Shown: piece by piece, positions 25,302 through 34,410 of the stretch
Numbering within the stretch: the stretch's first letter is position 1
Layout of the letters: each line of letters opens with the position of its first letter
Origin: Olsenella_K absiana
GTDB lineage: Bacteria; Actinomycetota; Coriobacteriia; Coriobacteriales; Atopobiaceae
DNA length: 64,000 bases
Assembly (NCBI RefSeq): GCF_036408855.1
Contig: NZ_JAZGJQ010000002.1
Span: 282,555-346,554 of the forward strand
Direction of reading: 5' to 3'
The notes under the pieces: model-generated
Seen by the model: only the letters and a program-made list of their open reading frames with translations
Told to the model about the DNA's origin: nothing
Database searches by the model: none
Position numbers and translations under genes: made by a program

Positions 25302-27479
25302 ATGCGCCTGCTCGCCCTCATCTGCCTCGTCTACGCCTTCGTGACGTGCGTCCCGGGATACCTCGCGCTCCGCGCGCTCGGCCTGCCGCGAGCGTGGTCC
25401 GCCTGCGGCGCGCCCCTCCTGGGCGTCTCCGTCATCAACCTCCTGGGCACCGTCTACTCCCTCGCGGGCGTCGTCTGCTCGCCCGCGAGCGTCCTCGCTC
25501 CGGCGGTCGCCGTGCCCGCGATCGTGCTCACAGCCGAGCGCCTCGCTGGCCGCAAGGGGGCGCGCGGACCCCTCGCCGAGGCGCACCTTGCGAAGATCTC
25601 CCTCGTAGACGTGCTGGCCTACCTGGTCATGGGACTCGTCGCCGGCTACTTCTTCTTCGTGGGGCGCCTCCCCTGGGCGGACTACCTCATCCAGCTCTCG
25701 GACGTCCCCTTCCACCTCAACGCGATCCAGTCCTTCGCTCAGTCGGGCCGCTTCTCCTCCCTCGGGGTGTCCTTCTACCTCGCCGTGCAGGACGCCGCCA
25801 TCAACCCCGTGCCGGGCGCAGGCTTCTACCCCGCCGGGTACCATGCGCTCTGCGCCCTCGTCCTGCAGATGACCGGCGTCGACACCGGCTACGTCGTGAA
25901 TGCGGCGAACTACTTCTTCACCTCCCTCGTCTACCCCCTCGCGATGCTCCCCCTCATGGTCGCGCTCTTCCCCGACTCCCCGCGCACGGTGCACGCGGGC
26001 GCTCTCGCCTGCGTCTCCTTCGTCGCCTTCCCGTGGCTCCTGCTCATCTTCGGCGGCGTCTACCCCAACCTCGCGGGGTTCTGCACCATCCCCTTCCCCA
26101 TAGCCCTCTTCGTAGCCTTCCTCGCCCGGGACAGGGGGCGCGGCGAGGCGGCCAGGCTGATCGCCGCCTTCCTCCTGTCCCTTGTCGGCCAGGTCCTGCT
26201 GCACCCCAACACGGTCTTCACCGCCGTCGTCATCCTCGTCCCGTTCTGCATCGCGCTCATCTGGCGTCGAGCGCACGAGGGGCGCCCAGGTCGCGGTGCC
26301 ACCCCGAGGGCCGCCCTCGGAATCGCCGCCTTCATGCTCGTGGTGCTCGCGGGCTGGTACGCCTTCTGGCGCCTCCCTGCCTTCCACGGCCTCTTCGAGT
26401 TCGAACGCGGCGCCTTCACGACCCCCTTCCAGGGCCTCGTCGACATCGTAGGGCTGAGCTACTCCTTCATGGGCTCCTACGACTACGCCATCCAGGCCCC
26501 GCTGGCCGCCTTCGTGATCGTGGGCGCCGTCAGGTGCCTCTACTCCGAGAGGCTGCGCTGGCTCCCCTTCAGCTACCTCGCGACCTGCGCGATCGTCTTC
26601 ATGGGCGCGGTGATGTCGGGCGGGCTCCGCAACTTCGTCTGCGGCGTGTGGTACACCGACCCCAACCGGCTCGCGGCGATGGCGGTGCTGGCCGCCGTGC
26701 CACTCGCCGCGTTCGGCATAGAGTGGGCCTTCGGGCTCCTTCTCGCGGGTGTCGAGCACTACAACGCCTGGCGCGCGCACCGGACGCACGCCAGGGTGGT
26801 GACCGTCGCCTGCGTGGTGCTCTACGCCTTCCTGACCTTCTCGAACAACCTCATCCTGCCGGGCAGCTTCCACTCCCAGGACGAGGCCATCCAAGACTCG
26901 GGAATCCTCCGCAACTCAGACGACGTGCAGGAGTACGTGATGCTCGAGCAGCAGAGTCCCAGCGTGCACACGCCCTTCGGCGACTTCCGCGACCACTTCG
27001 ACCGCACCTGCCAGTCCAACGTCCCCATCGCCCTGAACGAGCAGGAGTTCCTCAAGGAGGTCCAGCAGGTGGTGGGCCCAGAGGACCTCGTGATCAACAA
27101 CCCCATCGACGGCAGCTACTTCGCCTACGGCTACACCGGGCTGCGCTGCTACTACCGCAAGATAGACGGTTTCCGCGACCTCGGCGCCAGACCGGGCGAC
27201 TCCCCCGACGACTCATCCGAGACCCAAGAGAGCTTCCTCATCAGGACGAGGCTTCGCGACATCGCGACTGACGAGCAAGTACGGGAGGCCGTCGCCGCCA
27301 CGGGAGCCCGCTACGTGCTCGTGATGAGCACGGTGAACTCCGAGGGCTCCTTCATCGGCGGGCGCGGCGGCTACAAGCCCGAGAGCTTCTCGGGCATCAC
27401 CTCGATCACCCGCGAGACGCCCGGCTTCACGCTCGTCCTGGCCCAGGGCGACCTCGCCCTGTATAGAATAGACAAGTAG
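25302..27479 (+). CDS. DUF6541-type polytopic membrane protein
   Basis: 725 aa with about 12-14 hydrophobic segments in the first 520 residues and a 190-residue C-terminal, probably extracytoplasmic, domain (from about FSNNLILPGSFHSQDEAIQ). It resembles the DUF6541 family, whose layout is like GT-C glycosyltransferases: an early acidic loop, here LPWADYLIQLSDVPFHLNAIQ (about 118-140). It heads a likely operon with a family-2 glycosyltransferase and a DUF2304 protein, an arrangement common in actinobacterial surface-glycan loci. Start ATG 25302. Enzymatic activity is an inference from topology and neighbours. Confidence 0.78.
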   Translation: MRLLALICLVYAFVTCVPGYLALRALGLPRAWSACGAPLLGVSVINLLGTVYSLAGVVCSPASVLAPAVAVPAIVLTAERLAGRKGARGPLAEAHLAKISLVDVLAYLVMGLVAGYFFFVGRLPWADYLIQLSDVPFHLNAIQSFAQSGRFSSLGVSFYLAVQDAAINPVPGAGFYPAGYHALCALVLQMTGVDTGYVVNAANYFFTSLVYPLAMLPLMVALFPDSPRTVHAGALACVSFVAFPWLLLIFGGVYPNLAGFCTIPFPIALFVAFLARDRGRGEAARLIAAFLLSLVGQVLLHPNTVFTAVVILVPFCIALIWRRAHEGRPGRGATPRAALGIAAFMLVVLAGWYAFWRLPAFHGLFEFERGAFTTPFQGLVDIVGLSYSFMGSYDYAIQAPLAAFVIVGAVRCLYSERLRWLPFSYLATCAIVFMGAVMSGGLRNFVCGVWYTDPNRLAAMAVLAAVPLAAFGIEWAFGLLLAGVEHYNAWRAHRTHARVVTVACVVLYAFLTFSNNLILPGSFHSQDEAIQDSGILRNSDDVQEYVMLEQQSPSVHTPFGDFRDHFDRTCQSNVPIALNEQEFLKEVQQVVGPEDLVINNPIDGSYFAYGYTGLRCYYRKIDGFRDLGARPGDSPDDSSETQESFLIRTRLRDIATDEQVREAVAATGARYVLVMSTVNSEGSFIGGRGGYKPESFSGITSITRETPGFTLVLAQGDLALYRIDK

Positions 27480-27604
27480 TTCGGAGGGCCGCTGTCACCT
27501 TTCCTGCACCCTCCTGATAGACTGGGTTGGCGGTGGGCGACCACGGATGGACCCCACGCGAGAGGCGCCGCCGAGGCGCGACCCCACGCCCCTAGGAAGC
27601 AACC

Positions 27605-28285
27605 ATGAGAGTACTTGCCGTGATACCCGCCTACAACGAGGAGGCCTGCCTCGAGGACACCGTCCGCGGGCTCGAGCAGACCTGCCCGCAGGTGGACTAC
27701 TTCGTGGTGGACGACGGCTCCTCGGACGCAACCGGCCAGATCATCCGGGAGCGCGGACTGAACGGCGTCAGCCTGCCGATAAACACCGGCCTGACCTCGG
27801 CGTTCCGCACCGGGATGAAGTACGCATACCGCCGGGGCTACGACGCCGTCGTGCAGTTCGACGCCGACGGACAACATCTGCCCCAATACATCGCCCCCAT
27901 GGCGGAGGAGATGGCGGTCACCGACTCCGACATCGTGATCGCTTCGCGCGCGCTCGCAGGCGGGGGTCCGGCGGGCGCCCGTGCGGCCGGCTCCAGGCTC
28001 ATCACCTGGCTCATCCGGGTCACGACCGGAGTGCTCGTCACCGACCCCACCTCGGGCATGCGCATGTACAACCGTAGGATGATCGAGATGTTCGCCACGG
28101 GCTTCGACGTGGCCCCCGAGCCCGACACGATCGCGCTCGTCGCGCGCAAGGGCGGCAAGGTCACGGAGGTGCCGTGCGAGATGCGCGAGCGCCAGGGCGG
28201 CGAGAGCTATCTCAAGCTCGGCAACGTCGTCCGCTACATGTCGCGGACCTGCCTCTCCATCCTGCTCTTCCAGTGGCTCAGATAG
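27605..28285 (+). CDS. Glycosyltransferase family 2 (DPM1/GtrB-like)
   Basis: 226-aa GT-A enzyme: VIPAYNEE (5-12), nucleotide-binding VVDDGSSDAT (about 34-43), DXD-type FDADGQH (about 85-91) and PTSGMRMYN near 150. There are no C-terminal membrane helices. It resembles enzymes that transfer a sugar from a nucleotide donor to polyprenyl phosphate. The DUF2304 gene follows after 7 bp; this pair recurs in many Gram-positive glycan clusters and the small membrane protein is thought to assist the transferase. Start ATG 27605. Confidence 0.88.
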   Translation: MRVLAVIPAYNEEACLEDTVRGLEQTCPQVDYFVVDDGSSDATGQIIRERGLNGVSLPINTGLTSAFRTGMKYAYRRGYDAVVQFDADGQHLPQYIAPMAEEMAVTDSDIVIASRALAGGGPAGARAAGSRLITWLIRVTTGVLVTDPTSGMRMYNRRMIEMFATGFDVAPEPDTIALVARKGGKVTEVPCEMRERQGGESYLKLGNVVRYMSRTCLSILLFQWLR

Positions 28286-28292
28286 GAGCACG

Positions 28293-28691
28293 ATGTCTCT
28301 CTCGCTCAGAATCCTGCTGCTCGTCGGCGCCCTACTGGCGTTCTGGTTCATCATCACCCGCGTGAGGCGCAACAAGATCCTCATGCAGGACGCCATCTAT
28401 TGGGTGCTGCTCTCCGTCCTGCTGCTCATCGCCGCCATCTTCCCGGGCGTCTTCATCCGCCTGTCGCAGGCGCTCGGGTTCATCTCGCCCAGCAACTTCG
28501 TCTTCCTCGTGATCGTGGCGCTCCTGCTCGTCAAGATCTTCACCAACTCCATCGAGATATCCATGCTCAGGCACAAGGTCGAGGAGCTCGCCCAGGAGGT
28601 AGCCCTCGGGGACGCCACGGCCGGCCGCTCGTCCACGGAAGGTCGCTCGGACGGGCGCGCAGGCGAGAAGGACGCGCGGACCCAGGCCTAG
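28293..28691 (+). CDS. DUF2304 small membrane protein
   Basis: 132 aa with three hydrophobic segments (about 3-20, 33-52 and 67-87) and a charged C-terminal coiled tail (SMLRHKVEELAQEVALGD). DUF2304 proteins are usually encoded next to family-2 glycosyltransferases, as here. Probable partner in lipid-linked sugar synthesis or flipping. Start ATG 28293 with AGGAGCACG upstream. Confidence 0.85.
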   Translation: MSLSLRILLLVGALLAFWFIITRVRRNKILMQDAIYWVLLSVLLLIAAIFPGVFIRLSQALGFISPSNFVFLVIVALLLVKIFTNSIEISMLRHKVEELAQEVALGDATAGRSSTEGRSDGRAGEKDARTQA

Positions 28692-28745
28692 GACTCGCGA
28701 GTGCCGCGAGAAGGTCGACGGGACCCCAGGGGCGCCCGGGGTTGC

Positions 28746-29657
28746 CTAGAGCCTGCCGAGGAGGAAGAGCGCCCTCAGGGCAACCTCGTCGCGCTCGCTC
28801 TGACGGAGCCTGCCAGGCGTGCGGGCCTTGGAGAGGCCGTCGTCCTCGAGGAAGTGCGCGAGGAGCCGCCGCCTGTCATCGGGCATCCGGTCCCAGTACT
28901 CGTCGCGGAGCTTCTCGAGCTGGCGCGTCACCAAGCCGAGCTCGTCGCCGGCGACGTAGCGCCTGACGCGGTTGGCCAGCACCTCCTTTGCCCCACGACC
29001 GCTCGCGCTCGCGTTGTTGGACAGGCGACGGTACTCGAGCGACGAGAAGTCGTCGAAGACGAGGGTGCCGATGGCAGTGGCCACGAGGGACACCCACCAG
29101 TCGTGCGTGTAGACGCCCTCCAGCCCCGCCCGCGAGACGGCACGGGCCAGGAGCTGGTTCATGACCATGGTGTTGCCCGAGGTCACGTTCTCGTAGAGCA
29201 TGCGCTGGAAGTCGACGCCGATTCGGTTGAGGTGCGAGCGGCCTCTCGGCACCAGGTCCTGATCGCAGTAGGTGTACTCGCTGCAGTACGCCGCAGGCAG
29301 GGATGGGTCGAGCTCGGAGAGGCGCGTCGTCGCGCGGAGGAGCTTGTTGGTGTGCCACACGTCGTCCTGGTCGGCCAGCGCCACGTAGGGATGACGCTCC
29401 GCCACCTGGGAGACGAGGAGCAGGAAGGAGCGGGTCACGCCGAGGTTGCCGCCATCGAGAAGCTCGAGGGTGCCCGCGCTGGCCCATCGTTCGAGCTTCT
29501 CGACGGTGCCGTCGGTCGAGCCGTCGTCGCGGACGTAGAGCCGTACGTCGACGCCCTCCTGTGCAAGTATGCTCTCGACCTGCTCCTCGAGATAGCGTGC
29601 GCCGTTGTAAGTGGACATGACTACGGCGACCTCGGGCTTGCTCTTGGCGTGGGGCAT
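28746..29657 (-). CDS. Glycosyltransferase family 2
   Basis: 303 aa: VVMSTYNGARYLEEQVESIL, VRDDGSTDGT (about 42-51), DXD-like ALADQDDVW (about 91-99) and a C-terminal acceptor region including THDWWVSL. The family resembles rhamnosyl/galactosyl transferases of surface-polysaccharide loci (RfbF/WbbL type). The start is ATG 29657, with AGAAGGA 10 nt upstream. TATACT at 29743-29748 (minus), about 85 nt upstream, is a plausible -10. Monocistronic, divergent from the next transferase. Confidence 0.86.
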   Translation of the reverse strand: MPHAKSKPEVAVVMSTYNGARYLEEQVESILAQEGVDVRLYVRDDGSTDGTVEKLERWASAGTLELLDGGNLGVTRSFLLLVSQVAERHPYVALADQDDVWHTNKLLRATTRLSELDPSLPAAYCSEYTYCDQDLVPRGRSHLNRIGVDFQRMLYENVTSGNTMVMNQLLARAVSRAGLEGVYTHDWWVSLVATAIGTLVFDDFSSLEYRRLSNNASASGRGAKEVLANRVRRYVAGDELGLVTRQLEKLRDEYWDRMPDDRRRLLAHFLEDDGLSKARTPGRLRQSERDEVALRALFLLGRL

Positions 29658-29742
29658 GGGCGTCACGTCCTTCTCGGTCCGGGTTTTGTGAAGGCTGGCA
29701 GGCCACGGCCCCGGTGAGGGGCACAGGCGCCAGCCCAACGAT

Positions 29743-29748
29743 AGTATA
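29743..29748 (-). promoter_or_regulatory. Candidate -10 of the glycosyltransferase at 28746-29657
   Basis: TATACT on the minus strand (context CCTATACTATC) in the 141-bp divergent gap. Confidence 0.35.
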
Positions 29749-29798
29749 GGAGTCCCTTGCGCAGGCCCCGGGCCGCGCGTCGACACGGGAGGTAAGAG

Positions 29799-30863
29799 GT
29801 GAGCCAGCCAGCGCAGCCGCAGGCCGGGTGCAAGCTCAGCATCGTCGTGCCCTGCTACAACACGGAGCGCTACCTTCCCACGTGCATGGACTCGCTCGTT
29901 GCGCAGGACATGGACGGCATCGAGGTCATCGGCGTGGACGACGGCTCGCCTGACGGCTGCCTCGGTATCCTGCAGGACTACGAGCGGCGCTACCCCAACC
30001 TGGTCCGCGCCCTGCACCGGGACAACGGCAGGCTCTGGAACGCCCGCTGGACCGGCATCGATGCCGCGCGCGGCGACTACGTCGCCTTCGTCGACAGCGA
30101 CGACTGCGTGGAGCCCGACTTCGCCAGGACGCTCTACGAGACCGCCGTCGCCGAGGACGCGGACGTCGTCGTCTGCGGCTTCTCCCGCACGGACCTCGCA
30201 ACGGGCAGGGTCCTCTCGCGCGAGTTCTGCGACGAGCGGACGCCGTTCACCCTGGAGGCCGACCCCGGACGCATCGTCGAGGTGAACCCCGCGGCCTGGA
30301 ACAAGGCCTTCCGCAGAGGGGTCCTCGCCACCTTGCCGCGCCTCTCGGAGACCCCTCCCATCCTAGAGGACCTCGCCCTCACGCTCCTCGCCTACACCAG
30401 GTGCACGCGCCCGGTCGCGTTCGCGCCGCGCTCGCTCGTCCACTACATGGTGCATGCGGACTCGATGATCAACACGGTCACCGAGGATCAGGTGGAGGCT
30501 GTGCTGCGCATGATGCGAGAGATCCGGGCCGACTACGTGCAGGCGGGGTGCCCGCCCGCGCTCATGGCCGCCCTCGACGCGGTCGCCTTCGAGCACCTCG
30601 GGGTGTCCATGCCCTTCCGGCTCTCGGCCAACGCCGACGTGGACCTCAAGGCCGAGCTCGCGCACATCACGCGCTACCTGGACGAGAGCTTCCCGACCTG
30701 GCGCCGGTCCCCCTACATCAACGGCGCCTACGCGAGGGCGCACGGGAGCGCCTTCAAGAAGCTGCTGGTGGCCCAGCGCTTCTATCGCGCCCACCTGATG
30801 CGACCCTTCCTCTGGGCCTACTCCTTCGCCATCAGGAAGCTCCACGTCGACATCAAGTGGTAG
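29799..30863 (+). CDS. Glycosyltransferase family 2
   Basis: 354 aa: IVVPCYNTERYLPTCMDSLVAQ, GVDDGSPDGC (about 46-55), VAFVDSDDCVEPDF (about 95-108) and a C-terminal region with a short hydrophobic/basic end. It is most like the EpsJ/CapS-type transferases of exopolysaccharide clusters. Start GTG 29799 with GGGAGGTAAGAG upstream. Donor and acceptor are unknown. Confidence 0.87.
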   Translation: MSQPAQPQAGCKLSIVVPCYNTERYLPTCMDSLVAQDMDGIEVIGVDDGSPDGCLGILQDYERRYPNLVRALHRDNGRLWNARWTGIDAARGDYVAFVDSDDCVEPDFARTLYETAVAEDADVVVCGFSRTDLATGRVLSREFCDERTPFTLEADPGRIVEVNPAAWNKAFRRGVLATLPRLSETPPILEDLALTLLAYTRCTRPVAFAPRSLVHYMVHADSMINTVTEDQVEAVLRMMREIRADYVQAGCPPALMAALDAVAFEHLGVSMPFRLSANADVDLKAELAHITRYLDESFPTWRRSPYINGAYARAHGSAFKKLLVAQRFYRAHLMRPFLWAYSFAIRKLHVDIKW

Positions 30864-30935
30864 CCGGCCCGGCTGGGCGAGAAGGACGGCCGGCGCGACG
30901 GGCGGGCAGGGCGCCGGCGTGAGCAGGCAGGGGCG

Positions 30936-32099
30936 CTACCTGCGGAGCTGCTGCTCGAAGACCCACTCGGGGCAGGCGCCCTCGAAGCGGTAGACGAAGT
31001 AGCTGTGGTCCTGCCCGTTGTGCGTGAGGAGCGTGAGCGGGCCGGGGGCCACGTGGCGCATCACGCACCAGGGCGCGTGCGCGCTCTCCTCGAGGACGGG
31101 CTGGAGGTAGGCGGTCTGCTCAGCCACGTACCAGATGCCCGCGTGGTGGTGGGCCAGCGAGGACGCGTCGATGGGCGCAAGGTCGCCGAGGGCCGCCAGG
31201 ATCATGCCGGAGACGTAGTCGTAGCCGGTCGAGAGCTCAACGAGCCGCTCGGAGATGAGGTCGCCACCGCCGCGGGCGTTCACTTCGATCAGGTACACCT
31301 CGTCGCCCACCACGCGCATCTCCGTGTGCGTTGGCCCCGTCACGACACCCACCGCGTCCAGGACCTGCCGGTCGAGCTCCTCGACCTTCTCGCGCATGCC
31401 CGGTGCGAGAAGGGCCGGCTGCTGGTGGCCGAGCTCCGCGCAGTGGTGGGCCGTGTCTATCACCGCGTTGGTGACCTGCAGGATGGTGTGGGTCCCGCGG
31501 AACGACAGCCCCTCGACCGAGAGGTTGGTGCCGTCCGGGATGAGGCTCTCGACGATGTACTCGGAGCTGCGGCTCGGCTCGCCCTCGGTGTAGCGCACGG
31601 CGCTGGCGAGCTCCGCCTCGTCGCGCACGATCGAGACGCCGCGCTTGCCCGCCTCGGCGGTCGGCTTGATGATGAAGGGGTAGCGGCCGCGCCACCTCTC
31701 ACCCACCTCGCGCAGGTCACGCACGCGCTCGTACTCCACCTTGCCGAGGCCGCGCACGCCCCTGCAGCACTCGCGGTTGCGGAACTTGTCGGTGATGCCG
31801 CCGCCCTCCCGCGTGATGCTCGAGGGGTTGCCGTCGAGGCCCAGGGCCTCGGCCACCAGTGCGGCGGGACGAAAGGTGAACTCAGAGGTGTGGAGCACGC
31901 CGTCGATGCCGGCGGCCTCGCACTCCCGCACGAGGGCGTCCACGTCCGCGAGCGACACCTCGTGGCAGACGTCGAAGGCGGTGCGGGTGGCGTCGTCCAG
32001 CGGGCGGGCAAAGCAGTGGGACTCGACCCCGAGCAGCCGCGCCTTGCGCGCGAACGCCTGCGCGAGGCCGTGGGTGCCGAACACGGCTATCTTCTTCAC
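30936..32099 (-). CDS. ATP-grasp ligase (PurK/carbamoyl-phosphate-synthase-like)
   Basis: 387 aa from GTG 32099 (KKIAVFGTHGLAQAFARKA) with GGGAGGA just upstream. Preceding Rossmann-like domain (1-110), then the ATP-grasp fold: ATP-binding PFIIKPTAEAGKRGVSIV (about 138-155), metal-binding TEMRVVGDEVYLIEVNARGGGD (about 265-286). ATP-grasp enzymes join a carboxylate, via acyl-phosphate, to an amine or similar nucleophile. Within this surface-glycan cluster it may attach an amino acid or other acid to an (amino)sugar; the substrate is unknown. Last gene of a minus-strand run from 36999. Confidence 0.82.
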   Translation of the reverse strand: MKKIAVFGTHGLAQAFARKARLLGVESHCFARPLDDATRTAFDVCHEVSLADVDALVRECEAAGIDGVLHTSEFTFRPAALVAEALGLDGNPSSITREGGGITDKFRNRECCRGVRGLGKVEYERVRDLREVGERWRGRYPFIIKPTAEAGKRGVSIVRDEAELASAVRYTEGEPSRSSEYIVESLIPDGTNLSVEGLSFRGTHTILQVTNAVIDTAHHCAELGHQQPALLAPGMREKVEELDRQVLDAVGVVTGPTHTEMRVVGDEVYLIEVNARGGGDLISERLVELSTGYDYVSGMILAALGDLAPIDASSLAHHHAGIWYVAEQTAYLQPVLEESAHAPWCVMRHVAPGPLTLLTHNGQDHSYFVYRFEGACPEWVFEQQLRR

Positions 32100-32134
32100 G
32101 GATTCCTCCCTGGCTCTTGTGCGGACGCGGGCGG

Positions 32135-33184
32135 CTACAGGTCGACCGGGCGCCCCCTCAGCACGCGAAATCCGAGGACCCAGTACCACTGGAGCGGCGC
32201 CAGGAGGTAGCTCGGCCACCTCCTCTCGCGCATGATGGCGCGCAGGCACTCCCGCCTGGTGTAGGGGCTGGGTAGGCGGCCTCCCCACTTGAGCCAGAAG
32301 CGGTAGTAGGTCCTCTTGGCCGTCTCTATGGCCTCCTGGTCGCCGTACTCGAGCGCGTACTTGACGAGGGACTTGCCGAAGCCCACCTCGTTGCGCGCGT
32401 ACTTCTCGTCGAACTTCACGTTGGCCGAGTAGCTGCTCCCCTGGCTCACCACGTGGCGATAGGCGCACCACGGCTCCTGGATGCACTGGACCCTGCCCAG
32501 CGTCAGCCAGAGGAAGGCGTTACGTCGGTCGCCCATGTAGAAGTCGTACTCCTTGAGCGCCTTGAAGTCGGCGAGCGCCCGGAAGAACTCCTCGCGCCGG
32601 CAGACGTAGCTGCTCGTCTGCCCGGGCATGCAGGAGTAGAAGAACTCGCGGTAGCTGTACTCGGGCTCGGGGCAGGAGGGGTAGCGCTCGCCGTTGGGCT
32701 TGGAGTCCTGGTCGACGACGACGCTCTGCGTGAAGGAGGCCGTGTAGTCTGGGTGGGCCTCGAGGAAGTCAACCTGCGTCTGCAGCTTGCGGTCGTAAAG
32801 CCAGTAGTCGTCGCCCTCGCAGCTCACGAGGTACTTGCCGCGGGCGCGCCGCCACAGGTCCTCGCCGTTGCCGACGGCCCCGAGGTTGTGCTCGCGGTAG
32901 ATGATCTTGAAGTTGGGGGGCAACTCCGGCTCCAGCCCCTCGAGCACCTGGCGGGAGTCATCGGGCGAGCAGTCCTCGCCCACGATGACCTCCCAGGGGA
33001 AGTCGCACTTCTGGGCCGCCAGCGAGCGCAGGCACTGGGCGATGTAGCGCCCGTGGTTGTAGACGGGGATGCAGACGGACGCGAGGGGCTCGAGCTCGCG
33101 CGCGGCGGAAGCGGGCTCGGCAACGACCCCGGACGCCTGCCCGCCCGTCGAGGCCGCCTCGACCTCCTGGTCCTTCTCGCCCAT
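32135..33184 (-). CDS. Glycosyltransferase family 2
   Basis: 349 aa from ATG 33184 (MGEKDQEVEAA). A 35-residue acidic lead precedes the GT-A domain: SVCIPVYNHGRYIAQCLRSL, GEDCSPDDSRQ (about 70-80), CEGDDYWLYDRKL (about 120-132; the DXD position is GDD). It resembles WcaA/EpsE-like transferases. It starts 2 bp after the aminotransferase stop, so translation is probably coupled. The initiation region contains the over-represented GGGCGAGAAGGAC word discussed in the findings. Confidence 0.86.
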   Translation of the reverse strand: MGEKDQEVEAASTGGQASGVVAEPASAARELEPLASVCIPVYNHGRYIAQCLRSLAAQKCDFPWEVIVGEDCSPDDSRQVLEGLEPELPPNFKIIYREHNLGAVGNGEDLWRRARGKYLVSCEGDDYWLYDRKLQTQVDFLEAHPDYTASFTQSVVVDQDSKPNGERYPSCPEPEYSYREFFYSCMPGQTSSYVCRREEFFRALADFKALKEYDFYMGDRRNAFLWLTLGRVQCIQEPWCAYRHVVSQGSSYSANVKFDEKYARNEVGFGKSLVKYALEYGDQEAIETAKRTYYRFWLKWGGRLPSPYTRRECLRAIMRERRWPSYLLAPLQWYWVLGFRVLRGRPVDL

Positions 33185-33186
33185 CG

Positions 33187-34311
33187 CTAGCCCCTGTGCG
33201 CCGTGGCGAGCACCACGTCGCAGATGAGGTCGACGTCGTCGAGGGCGAGGTCGGCGAACATCGGCAGCGTGAGCACGCGCGCGGCCACGTGCTGGGCCAC
33301 GGGCGTCTTCGAGGAGTCGAAGTGGCCGCGGTAGCACTCGTAGTCGCTGATCAGGGGGTAGAAGTACTTGCGCGCGTGGATGTCGCGGGCGAGAAGGGCC
33401 TCGTACACGTCGTCGCGCGTGGCGCCGAACTCGTCCTCGAAGACGACGGGCAGGTAGGCGTAGTTGGGCGTGACCCCCTTCTGCGGCAGGCACAGCCTGA
33501 CGCCCGCCACGCCGGAGAGCCTCTCCCAGTAGCGCTCCGCCACGAGCCTGCGCTTGGCTATCTCCTCGTCGAGGTGGCGCAGGTTGCAGACGCCCATCGC
33601 CGCGCAGAACTCGTTCATCTTGGCGTTGCCGCCCACGTACTCGACGCTCTCGGTGCCCGTGATGCCGAAGTTCTTCCACTGGTTGAGAAGGTCGTGGAGC
33701 GCGGGGTCCCTGAAGCAGACCGCGCCGCCCTCGATGGTGTTGAAGACCTTGGTCGCGTGGAAGGAGTACATCGCCGCGTCGCCGAACATGCCGGAGGAGG
33801 TGCCGTCGAGGCGCACGCCGAAGGCATGCGCGGCATCGTATATGACCTTTAGGTTATATTTGTCCGCTATCTCCTGGATGGCGGCGACGTCGCACATGTT
33901 GCCGTACACGTGGACCGGCAGGATGGCGCAGGTGCTGGAGTCGATGAGGCGCTCGACGCTCGCGGGGTCGAGCGTGTAGTCGTCCGGCTTGATGTCGGCG
34001 AAGACGGGGACGAGCCCCTTGCGGACGATCGCGTGGGTCGTGGAGGCGAAGCTGTAGGGGGTCGTGATGACCTTGCCCCTGAGGTCCATGGCCTCCAGGA
34101 TGCACTCGAGCGCGGAGTGGCCGTTGGTGAACAGCGCGATGTTGTCGATCCCGAGGTAGTCCTTGATCGCCACCTCGAGCTTCTGGTGCTCGGCGCCCAT
34201 GTTGGTCAGCCAGTGGCTCTGCCAGAGGGGGGCGATCTCCTCGACGTACTCCTCGAGGGGAGGCATGGAGGAACGGGTGACGAGGATCTTGTCGTACGGC
34301 TTGTCTGCCAT
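33187..34311 (-). CDS. DegT/DnrJ/EryC1 (WecE-like) sugar aminotransferase
   Basis: 374-aa PLP enzyme. The Schiff-base Lys188 lies in MYSFHATKVFNTIEGG and the PLP-N1-binding Asp159 in VIYDAAHAFG. The closest architecture is the WecE/RffA type, which makes dTDP-4-amino-4,6-dideoxy sugars from the 4-keto precursor. The amino sugar would be a natural acceptor for the neighbouring ATP-grasp ligases. ATG 34311. It is in an operon-like order flippase - aminotransferase - glycosyltransferase - ATP-grasp, with a 99-bp gap before it. Confidence 0.9.
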   Translation of the reverse strand: MADKPYDKILVTRSSMPPLEEYVEEIAPLWQSHWLTNMGAEHQKLEVAIKDYLGIDNIALFTNGHSALECILEAMDLRGKVITTPYSFASTTHAIVRKGLVPVFADIKPDDYTLDPASVERLIDSSTCAILPVHVYGNMCDVAAIQEIADKYNLKVIYDAAHAFGVRLDGTSSGMFGDAAMYSFHATKVFNTIEGGAVCFRDPALHDLLNQWKNFGITGTESVEYVGGNAKMNEFCAAMGVCNLRHLDEEIAKRRLVAERYWERLSGVAGVRLCLPQKGVTPNYAYLPVVFEDEFGATRDDVYEALLARDIHARKYFYPLISDYECYRGHFDSSKTPVAQHVAARVLTLPMFADLALDDVDLICDVVLATAHRG

Positions 34312-34410
34312 GGGGACGCTCCGATGCTTCTGCGTGATCGTGGCGCGCCGGGGCGCGCGGGCGGACCTCGTGCGAGGCCGGCCCCTGAGTGTTCGGTCCT
34401 AATAGTACCC